Assembly: GCA_015499995.1 (NCBI GenBank)
Contig: JADNRV010000525.1
Coordinates: forward strand, 1 to 26,935
DNA length: 26,935 nt
Reading direction: 5' to 3'
Source: Flammula alnicola
Taxonomy: Eukaryota > Basidiomycota > Agaricomycetes > Agaricales > Strophariaceae
Shown: positions 19,701-26,935 of the stretch, piece after piece
Position numbering within the stretch: position 1 is the stretch's first letter
Layout: each line of letters starts with the position of its first letter
Notes under the pieces: model-generated
The model's input: the letters and a program-made list of their open reading frames with translations, nothing else
Told to the model about the DNA's origin: nothing
Database searches by the model: none
Translations under genes and position numbers: made by a program

Positions 19701-20895
19701 GTTGGTTCAATAATAGGAATAGCCTTCGCCAAGTCGCCCCAAACATGTTCAAGCTCCGGATGATTTCTTCGCAATGCGAGAGAGGTTCTTTCAGCCTGTT
19801 TAACAAACGAGCAAGGCTATCAGTGCCAGAACTATTATACTCAAAGTTGTACTCACATGAGTCAGTTTCCGACCCAGTTTCTTAATCAAACGCCTCTCTT
19901 CTTTCTTGTTAGCGTTGCGCGCGGATAAAAACTCACTGCGCGCCTCCCTCTGGGCTTTTCTCATCTGAGCTACAGTCATGATTCCCTTGGAAGCCTCGGA
20001 AAGAGGAACCTTCTTCTTCATGGGTTTGGAACCCTGGCGATCTTTCCCTTTCGCAGAATTTGCCAATGGCTCTTCGTCGGACGAATCCAAATCATCGCTG
20101 TCGAATTCCTGATAGTCATCAACATCAATCGTCTGGTTTTTGCGGGACAATCGACGTTCGGCAGCTGCTGCGCGTAGCATCGCAGCCGGACTAGGTCCAG
20201 TAATGCGAATGCGACTGGAAGAACTTGCTCCATTCGCTGACGCCATTTGCAGAGATATGCGGACCGCAGCATCGAGCATGATTTCCTCGTCTTCTTCGTT
20301 CTGAGGTTCTTCGTCAGAAATCTTGAATTCCGAGCCGCTGTCGTCAGATTCTTCGATTTCGACGGACTCGTCTTCGTTATATTCAATCCCTTCTACAGAT
20401 CCATCTTCGTCTTCAGAAACACTGGGAGGTGTCTCCACGGCTTTGGCCTTGCCTTTACCATTCTTCTTAGTAGTAGCAGGGACAGGGACAGCCTACAAAT
20501 CCATCTCAGGGAACCATATAAAAATCTCCATAAAGTTATCCAACCTTTTCTCTCCCTTTCCCCTTCATAGCGGACGAAGGAACTGACACGTAGGTGCGGG
20601 TGGACACAGCGCGTCGCTTTGGAGGGGGTGCTCTTGAAATGGAATCGTCGTCGTCTTCTGCGTTATCATCACTTTCAGCGGGACGCTTAGATCTTCCTGT
20701 AAGTCTTCCTCGCGCACTTGCAGAGCGCGTCTTGATGACAACCACATCTTGAGCATCTGAGGTGGCTGGGGTTTCAGGCTCTGTAACGACGGATTCTGGT
20801 CGTGAACTTGGAACAGACGATACATTGGAGAGCGGTGTCGTTTCTGATGACAAGGAGACAAGTCTGCGAGACGATTGGCGAGTTAACCTTGCCAT
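16767..20895 (-). CDS. RAD16: DNA repair protein Rad16 (SNF2 ATPase with RING finger)
   Basis: Twenty-two exons: 20895-20545, 20492-19857, 19795-19589, 19535-19525, 19462-19394, 19332-19180, 19117-18852, 18797-18738, 18679-18654, 18604-18482, 18424-18271, 18212-18191, 18131-17921, 17859-17593, 17542-17482, 17424-17312, 17257-17248, 17198-17104, 17050-16997, 16941-16915, 16842-16825 and 16772-16767. They encode 979 residues. A disordered, acidic and basic N-terminus of about 330 residues precedes the SNF2 core: DEMGMGKT (399-406, Walker A), DEAH at 509-512, and [14 protein letters not shown] Rad16-specific zinc insert has [28 protein letters not shown]. The RING at 728-769 is [17 protein letters not shown]. 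The C-terminal helicase lobe has [32 protein letters not shown] and DRIHRLGQ. It ends LTPEDLGFLFRL. With Rad7, Rad16 acts in global-genome nucleotide-excision repair and as an E3 ligase. Yeast Rad16 is 790 aa; the surplus here is the N-terminal tail. Confidence 0.93.
17248..17257 (-). other. 10-nt microexon of RAD16
   Basis: GTCGAATATC lies between AATTCAG and GTATGT. It restores [18 protein letters not shown], the conserved end of the helicase motif VI region. The flanking introns are 54 and 49 nt. Confidence 0.85.
19525..19535 (-). other. 11-nt microexon of RAD16 (part of Walker A motif)
   Basis: GATGAGATGGG is bounded by AATAG on its left, with a CTAAC branch just before, and by GTACGAG on its right. 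It supplies D-E-M-G between GGMLA and MGKTIQ, completing the ATP-binding motif, and is in phase 0 to 2. The neighbouring introns are 53 and 62 nt. Confidence 0.85.
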
Positions 20896-21331
20896 GTCAG
20901 GGGGGGGGTGGAAAGAGGCAATAGGCGTGAGGAAAGAACAAAGGGCTCAAATTTTAAGCTCTGCCGGGGTTGTTTCGTGACTGATAAATGAGGTCCCATC
21001 ACATCACGGGATCGCGCGCCGGGTCACAGTCACAAATCTGACTCGAAAAGACATCGGCTACTTACTCATAGATGGATATCATGCCATGGCCAGTGAACCG
21101 TTTATTCATGCCTTGTGGAACCCATCTAAAGGCCGAAAGTAATCCTCATTCGTAGCATAACTAGAGTCCTGTTTACGAGAGTAACAAGCTACTTAGTCTC
21201 CTTCAAAAAGCCAGAAAGTGAGATATAACCGGTTAACCACCCAAGGTACATGCAGCTTAAATTATGATGACAGGCCACTGGAGACAAGAATAGTGTTACA
21301 AAGGTCGTATATGCAGCGGCCTCAGTTTCTA
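20896..21331. other. Intergenic, RAD16 promoter side
   Basis: Between the RAD16 start and the end of the WW/polyQ gene on the same strand. An eight-to-nine G run lies at about 20899-20907. GC-rich GATCGCGCGCCGGGTCAC lies near 21010. No frame with coding bias and no clear TATA box seen. Confidence 0.5.
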
Positions 21332-23842
21332 TCACTGCTGCGACCAAGAAGCATTCAATGTATCCCCAATGTTAAAATCAACATTGAAGGTAGAAGGATC
21401 AGATATCTGGCCTGACATGCCCTGGGTAAACCCGTTAACCAATCCAGAAAACGCTGATGGGTCGTTAGAGCTAAAGGCGCTTGGGTCAGTAGAGCCGCTG
21501 GTGGAATTCAGCGTCTGTGTGATCGTGTTGAACAAGCTTGCCGCCCCGCCGCCGCTGTCCGTAGAACCCGTTGTAGAACCCTGCGATTGTTGTGGCTGGA
21601 GCATGCCTGTAATTGTATTGAAGGCTTGCACATAATCATGAAGGTTGTTGTGCCCTGGAGGCTTGCTCTGCTGCTGTTGCTGGGCAGCCTGCTGGTGTTG
21701 CTGTTGCGGTGGTTGATAAGGCTGAGAAATCTGTGCGTTCATCGCGGCTTGTTGTTGCATGAGCAAATTATTCGTATATGCCTGCTGTTGTTGCTGCTGT
21801 TGCGCAAGGGCTTGTTGGTACTGTTGCTGTTGCTGTTGTGCTTGCTGGTGAATAGCGGAAAGTTGCTGAGCTTGTGCATTCGCTTGTTGCTGAGCGAGCA
21901 CTTGCAGTTTCTGAGCACTTGCTTGCTGGATCGCCGCCGTCATCTGTTCCTGCTGTTGCTGAAACGCCTGAAGCGCCTGCGCCTGGACTTGTTTCTGTTG
22001 AGCAATTTGCTGAGCGAGAGCCTGTTGTTGAGCGAACGCTTGTTGTTGTTGCTGCTGTTGTTGTTGAACGAGCTGTTGAGATAGAAGTTGTTGCTGAGCG
22101 ACGGCTTGCTGTTGTTGACTCTGCTGCTGCTGTCCCATCATTGCGGTCGCCTGAAGCTGGGAAAGAGCCTCCTGCCGTGCATCTGTCTGCTGTTGCGCCG
22201 CCTCGTTCAATTTCTGCAACCTCGCAATCTCCGCAATCAAAGCCTGGTAATCAACATTCGCGTCCGGCGGTCTCTGGTACTGCATCCCCATCTGCAATTG
22301 CATCTGAGCCGAAAGCTGCTGCTGGCGGATGAGAGCATTGATAATGGCCTGGTAGTTTGCATCCGGCTGTCCTTGGATCACAGCCTGCAGGTCGGACTCG
22401 GCGACGCCATTGTTGCTCTTCGAAAAGGCCGATTTCAACATGTTAATGAACCTCTGGTCGGTAACTATACTCCCAACAGTCCGAGCGAGGCCCCTTAATG
22501 GAATTCCAGTGGCGGCTGTCGCGATGCTTCCAGTCAACCTAATGGCGGCTTCGGCTGCAAATCTGCCACTGCCCTGAGACGGTGTCGGATTCGTTGACCT
22601 GGGATTGGCGCTTGGATACGCGCTTGAAAAGCTAGCAGAGGTTGGTGACGACATCGTGGAAGAGATAGACATGGCCGGAGACGTCGGCGGAAAGCCAATT
22701 GTCGTAGGCGCAGACGAAGGCGTAGCCACGGAACTAGGAGAAAACAGAATCGAGGTGGCAGGAGGCGAGTTTGAAGAGACGCTACTCATTGAACTCCCGC
22801 CGACGGATACAGAAGAAAGCGGGCCAGCCGAAGGGGTGATTTGCGCATAGCTTGGAGCTGCTTCGGTGCCATACCCTGGAGAAGACTGATTAATCGAAGG
22901 CCAGGACTGCACTTGCGGCAGCTCGTTAGGTGGCCGAGTTACGGTGACCAAATGCGGGGTGGGGCGAGGACCGTTGAAAGGCGCACTGTGCGTCGCGGAT
23001 TGTCCCTCCGTGTACGTTTGCGCACGACCGTAGCGACGGTGGCCGTGATCTGGAAGTGGTGCAAATGCAGGTGCAGGTGCAGTGGCCTGCTGCGATGGAC
23101 TTGCGCTCATAAAGGAAGGAGAAGCTGCTTCTTCAACGTTCATACTCACTGACAAACTGGAATTGATAGCGCGAGATGCATTTGCACCAGTCAATTTTTG
23201 CGTGTATGAATCCAGTGACGCGAATCGATGGAGCTGAGAGGATGATAAGGATGAAGGTGGAGGCACATTTGGAAGATAGATTTGTCCTTGTGGCCGCGGA
23301 AGCGGAGGCGCTGGTGCAATCATCGACATTCGCATTGAATTTGAATGGGTCTGAGATACATCCGGGACCGGAGCTGTCGATAGGCTCTTGATGTCGTTAT
23401 TGTTGATCACAGGCGCCGCCGTCTTGTTGTTAGAACTTGCGTACAGCCGTTGTGCGAAAGTAGATTGGCTGGAAGGTGCTAATGAGCTGTGAGATGGTGG
23501 CTGGATGGCTGTCTGCCCACTGGCAGGTCGAGGCATCTCCATTGCTGGGTTCGGCTCGTACGCTGATACCTTCCTATTTGCGGCTACCATGTCTGCCGGA
23601 TGCGTGAATGACACCTGAGGATGCATCCCGTTCGTCTGGACATAATACCTTCAAGAAACAAAGCCGTCAATAGAGCGCGAGATGGTTATAATAGTCAAAC
23701 GCACCAAAGCTGTTTTCTGCGAGGAGCATTAAATAATTAGATCGAGGCAATTTATGGGCAACGCGATAACATACGTCGATTCGTAATGCTGGTTCCAACC
23801 TTCGGGAAGAGGTCTGGTGTCGGTATTCTGCATATTCTGCAT
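21332..23842 (-). CDS. WW-like, polyglutamine-rich protein
   Basis: Three exons: 23842-23775, 23716-23705 (12 nt) and 23648-21332, giving 798 residues. The N-terminal 45 residues form a WW-like module: DTRPLPEGWNQHYES, then TKQLW from the microexon, then YYVQTNGMHPQVSFTHP. A long Ser/Pro/Ala-rich part follows to about residue 370. A more ordered hydrophobic stretch (IPLRGLARTVGSIVTDQRFI) comes next. Then comes a Gln-rich segment, roughly residues 440-680, with many Q runs and coiled-coil propensity, and a Ser/Gly/Thr tail ending NASWSQQ. I do not recognise an ortholog with known function. The composition is prion-like and suggests a condensate or scaffold protein. The start ATG precedes a second in-frame ATG three codons later. 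A start at the ATG inside exon 3 would lose the WW module. Confidence 0.8.
21640..22310. repeat. CAG/CAA-type glutamine repeat tract
   Basis: On the minus strand this stretch is dominated by CAA, CAG and GCN codons, giving repeated Q3-Q9 runs broken by Ala and Leu. CAA and CAG alternate, so no pure long CAG array exists, which should limit slippage. Confidence 0.8.
23705..23716 (-). other. 12-nt microexon in WW-like gene 1
   Basis: AAAACAGCTTTG lies between CTCGCAG and GTGCGT. Exon 1 ends in phase 2 (TCG AC) and exon 3 begins with the G that completes Trp (TG|G). Skipping it would stay in frame and lose four residues. It matches a 12-nt exon in the next gene in position, length and phase. 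Confidence 0.7.
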
Positions 23843-24969
23843 CCTCGCCACTTAACCGAAGACTACGTGCTCAAGGCCGCCGAGTATAGGGCGGTATGTC
23901 AATCTCGGCGTGGCAACTGAAAGAAAGAAAGGACGTCGTCAACTTTCAAGCGACGAAGCTTTTACGAGCACTTATAAGAGACCTGGAAAACGATCCGGTC
24001 CCATCGAACCTTTCCAAGTGACATGGGCAGATCATGAGATGGTTGTTGTCCTTGTCGAGGCGGCTTTGGCGGCTACAGCCGTGTGCCTGGCCATCGATAA
24101 TATAAAATGGCAGGTCCTCGGCAGGGAGATGCTAAACAGTCAGGATGTTGATCAGTATGTCAGGCACCCAAGTATGCCCTGGCTATTATTACCAGAGCCA
24201 AACCAGAGCATGTTACTTACCCTGTGCAGGGGATGGTCCGGACGAACAGCCTTGACCATTTTTCTTTCTGTTTTCCTTGCCAAAAACCACGATGTTATGC
24301 GTGATTCTGACTGTTGGTGGCGATTCCTCCCTTTGAAAATGGGGTGCGGCGCAACTAGGGCGCAATTCGATGGGCACGATGAGCGCTCATCATGATAAAG
24401 ATGGGAAATTGTCGGAGTTCCCGACGGCGTGGGAATCCTGCTTTCGTCTAACGTCATTAAGGATTAAAAATAAGCGCCTTGGTGGCTCTGCCACAACGTC
24501 GTATGGTTTTGATGTTCGGAAGATCCAGGTTATTCCATCTGGATTGTTTGCAGAGAGGAGAATTCTACAACCGGGATGATACTTAGTAAGTATGGCGGCG
24601 CCGGTATTACTCATTCGATGCTCCTTCAGGCATCGGCTCCTCTCAGTACTTTGTCAATATCATCATTCAAGTCATCGTGTCAGTATAAAAATATGCGAAA
24701 CAGGAAACATCATAGTTATGTACATGGCGTTCAAGTCAGGATATAGAGCGGAAGTTATTGGCATGGAGACGAGGCTAAGACTTAGGAGAAGGGAAAATCC
24801 TACATAGATGGAATCTAACAATAAAGAGAGAACAAAGCAAGAATCTGAAATACTAGACAGTGTGTGCGATAGCAGAAGAAACTTGAAGAAGAAGGAAACA
24901 GAACATGAAGGAACTGAGAAATTGAGTTACGGGATTGGCAGCACCGACGCCAACCCCTGCCGTAAATAT
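23843..24969. other. 1.1-kb intergenic, no supported gene
   Basis: Promoter side of WW-like gene 1 and 3' side of WW-like gene 2. A plus-strand open frame of 161 codons (23910-24395) lacks homology, splice context and coding bias. No RNA gene or repeat recognised. Confidence 0.5.
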
Positions 24970-26105
24970 CTACCAATCGCCTCCTCCTCCTCCATCATCA
25001 TAATCACCGCCGTCATAATCTATGAAGAAGAAAAAGTGAATAAGTAAAGACGAGTAGCATTAGAGCCATCGGCAGCTTACCGCCGCGGTCATCGTCACGG
25101 TCATCATGATCCTCGAAAGCATCTGCCAAAAGTACACCTCCAAGGAGACCAGCACCACCTACACACAAGCAATGAGTTACTTTCCTACCGCAAAAGAGAC
25201 AGACAAATAATACAAACCTGCCAAAGCCATTCCTCCATACCCATACCAGACTTCTTAGGTGGTGGCGATTGTGTATATACCACTTGCTGCTGAGGGGGGT
25301 AGGCGCCACCACCATATCCACCACCGTTTCCTCCGTATCCGCCGCCACCACCTCCACCCAGCCTACCTCCCAATAGGCCGCCACCACCGCCACCACCGCC
25401 GAGCCTGCCTCCCAGTAGGCCCCCACCGCCACCACCACCACCGAGCCTGCCAAGCAGACCACCTAGAAATCGAAGAAGCCCACATAAGCACGAAGAACAC
25501 ACTCGGAGAAACACAGGATCAAGCACGCACCACCCAATCCTTTCCCACCAGCAGCCTGAGCCTGCTCCTGTTCATAGGCGTTCTGTTGCCCATACCCACC
25601 ATTGCCGTACGCATTGCCGCCGCCATACGGTGGCTGTTGCTGCTGTTGCGGGTAATTGCTGCCCCCGTTATAACCGGAGTACGATCCTTGGTTGTTGTCA
25701 TAGCCGTACCCCCCACCTCCTCCTTGGTTATACTGATTCGGGTTGGGTGGACCCCCGTACCCGCCGCCGTACCCAGGGCTGTTATTTACGGGTGGCGATG
25801 TGGGAGGTGGGGCGTATTGGGGCTGCGGCACAGGCGGGGGAGGTCCTAGAGGGTGTACCCACGACGGCACGGGTGGGGTCGCCTTTGTGTTAACATAAAA
25901 CCTGTATCTACAGTGTAAGAGCGAGCCACGGCGTGAGTTTGGAGGGTGCTAACCATGTCTTGTAGCTATAAATTCGATCATGATCAACTTTGCCGATCTG
26001 CTGGGATCCAGTATGAAAGACGTACTTTGGGTCGTACTGTGATATCCAGCCTTCAGGTAGGGGCCGTATATCTGGATTGGATTCATACGCGGGAGGAGCA
26101 GACAT
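24970..26105 (-). CDS. WW-like protein with Pro/Gln/Gly-rich tail; frame needs an alternative donor or carries a 1-nt loss
   Basis: Six exons: 26105-26026, 25965-25954 (12 nt), 25901-25531, 25462 to 25241 or 25218, 25158-25081 and 25019-24970. The WW-like module is RPLPEGWISQYDP, then NYKTW, then FYVNTKATPPVPSWVHPLG. PPxPPPP and GGYGG/NQYNQ low complexity follow. Next is a three-fold glycine repeat with LLGGRL units, then YTQSPPPKKSGMG. The closing block is GAGLLGGVLLADAFEDHDD and a YDGGDYDDGGGGDW tail. Similar proteins are widespread in fungi, with no clear function. If exon 4 runs to its best donor (25218), the frame is one base short and the conserved GGMALAG is read as EEWLWQ. A GTATGG donor after 25241 instead keeps the frame and gives 270 residues. 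Confidence 0.8.
25361..25460. repeat. 42-bp tandem repeat coding for a Gly-rich motif
   Basis: GCCTRCCTCC-type blocks recur at 25361, 25403 and 25445, exactly 42 bp apart. On the minus strand they encode three 14-residue units of the form LLGGRLGGGGGGGG, so copy number can change without shifting the frame. Confidence 0.8.
25954..25965 (-). other. 12-nt microexon in WW-like gene 2
   Basis: CTACAAGACATG lies between TTTATAG and GTTAGC. It enters in phase 2 (CCA AA) and leaves with TG, completed to Trp by the first G of exon 3, whose acceptor is the second AG in TAGATACAG. The result DPNYKTWFYVNT is the usual form of this domain. Confidence 0.8.
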
Positions 26106-26445
26106 ATGGATGGGAGAAAGAGGTTGGGGAGATCAAAGGACTTGGATTGGCTTATATCGCAAGTACAGCACAGGATCACGCAGCTACATGCCAAATCGGC
26201 TACACTCGGTCTCAACGGCCAACAAATCATTGTGATGACGAATTATGATTATCGGCGTCCCAGCAAAAATATCGCGACACCGTCAAGAATACAAAAAGGT
26301 AGCAAGTAGGTCACATAACCCTACAGTAATATAGAAACAGTATGGGTGAGACAAGCATTATATCAAAAGGTAGAATAGATAAAGAGAACCCAAGGGCATA
26401 AATCCTGTGCCACATCTGCATCGCCTGAGATTCCTCACTGTGACA
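26106..26445. other. Intergenic, promoter of WW-like gene 2
   Basis: Between two minus-strand genes. No frame with coding bias, tRNA-like structure or repeat was found. The CCAAAT and CCAACC stretches near 26185-26220 are not convincing boxes. Confidence 0.45.
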
Positions 26446-26935
26446 TTATTGCCATGGTGAGTTACATTGTTCCCTCCGTCTGTTATGCTTTTGAACCCTT
26501 CTTGCTCTTCTCTTTCGGCTGGACGGAAGCCCCCTCGCCGCTTCTTCGGCGCAGGGCTGCGGCTCTTCTTCTTCATCGCTTGATTCGGTGTCAGGCTGAT
26601 TTCGCTTGGGTTCAGGGTGTGCTTCTTCTTCCGAATCCTCATCTTCTGAGCTCTCGCTGCTGGGCGACACCTCATCAATTGTCGGAGGCGGGCGCGCCTT
26701 GACTGGCGCAGCGGCAGCAGCAGCAGCCGCCTTGGGTCCACGAGGCTTAGAGTTTGCCTTTTTGAGCTAATTAAAGACCGTAATACGAGCTCAGTAAGCA
26801 GGAAATATATGAAAATCGGGGACTACATACGGTCAACGCCGCAGCGGCGGCGGCATTGGCGGCCTCGATCTCTTCAGGAGTACGGTTGTCATACGCTTTT
26901 TTCTCTTCGGAATACTGAATTTTCGCGGTTTTCAT
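26446..26935 (-). CDS. Low-complexity acidic/basic protein, possibly incomplete at the window edge
   Basis: Two exons: 26935-26831 and 26766-26446, joined by a 64-nt GTATGT..TAG intron, giving 141 residues if the ATG at the very last bases is the start. The beginning MKTAKIQYSEEKKAYDNRTP is followed by an alanine run (AANAAAAAALT). Next are KPRGPK, a second alanine run, the acidic serine block SPSSESSEDEDSEEE and a second one (SSDEEEE), and a basic tail (SSRKRRARRVQKHNRRR) that looks like a nuclear localisation signal. The EEKKAYDNRTPEE stretch recalls the last helix of an HMG box, so this may be the C-terminal half of a longer chromatin protein whose first exons lie outside. No function assigned. 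Confidence 0.6.

Noticed and set aside
21587..22332. Leucine-rich and valine-rich plus-strand frames
   Set aside because: They are antisense images of the CAG/CAA glutamine tract (CTG/TTG reads as Leu) and have no independent support.
23910..24395. Plus-strand open frame of 161 codons as a gene
   Set aside because: No recognised motif, no third-position bias, no splice or promoter context, and its start overlaps the promoter side of WW-like gene 1.
25259..25849. Histidine/arginine-rich plus-strand frame of 196 codons
   Set aside because: It is the antisense of the Gly-rich and Gln-rich exons of WW-like gene 2.
1..26935. CRISPR arrays, bacterial operons, tRNA genes, intact transposons
   Set aside because: No regularly spaced repeats, no tRNA-like box A/B pairs, and no transposase or reverse-transcriptase motifs were found by eye.

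Overview
The window reads as nuclear DNA of a filamentous basidiomycete, most likely an Agaricomycete. Genes are close together on both strands. Nearly every gene is cut by many introns of about 45-65 bases with GT..AG ends and CTNAY-like branch sites. A decayed SRPK-like kinase of the type expanded in mushroom fungi is also present. No species is claimed. All exon structures were joined by hand, using codon phase and conserved protein motifs as guides.

Layout, left to right. 1-839 (+): 3' end of a gene whose last residues resemble Mediator subunit Med13, with broken frames. 1243-2297 (-): BIG1/VOA1-type ER membrane protein. 2431-4163 (+): mitochondrial short/branched-chain acyl-CoA dehydrogenase, divergent from BIG1 across a 133-bp promoter. 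4377-4525: cluster of short inverted repeats. 4668-6079 (-): mitochondrial glycine carrier (SLC25A38/Hem25). 6340-6814 (+): elongation factor Spt4. 7094-9336 (-): mitochondrial intermediate cleaving peptidase Icp55, 15 exons. 9988-10338 (-): small cysteine-containing secreted protein. 10695-10905: three-copy tandem repeat. 11222-13656 (-): cytochrome b5-acyl-CoA dehydrogenase fusion. 14004-14993 (-): decayed SRPK-like kinase. 15826-16455 (+): secreted protein of unknown function. 16767-20895 (-): nucleotide-excision-repair ATPase/E3 Rad16, 22 exons. 21332-23842 (-): WW-like, polyglutamine-rich protein. 24970-26105 (-): second WW-like protein with a glycine-rich tail. 26446-26935 (-): acidic/basic low-complexity nuclear-type protein reaching the window edge.

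Four of the genes between 2431 and 13656 concern mitochondrial or acyl-CoA metabolism: branched-chain acyl-CoA oxidation, glycine import for heme, presequence trimming and a second acyl-CoA dehydrogenase. This looks like chance linkage in a compact genome, not a dedicated cluster.

The most interesting signal is in the splicing. Several conserved protein motifs can only be completed by very small internal exons: 7 nt in ICP55; 10 nt and 11 nt in RAD16, plus a final exon holding one codon and the stop; and a 12-nt exon at the same place and phase in both WW-like genes. The two WW-like genes look like an old tandem duplication that kept this microexon while their tails diverged completely. Other points are a one-base frame loss or alternative donor in the second WW gene, the kinase pseudogene, and several promoter palindromes.
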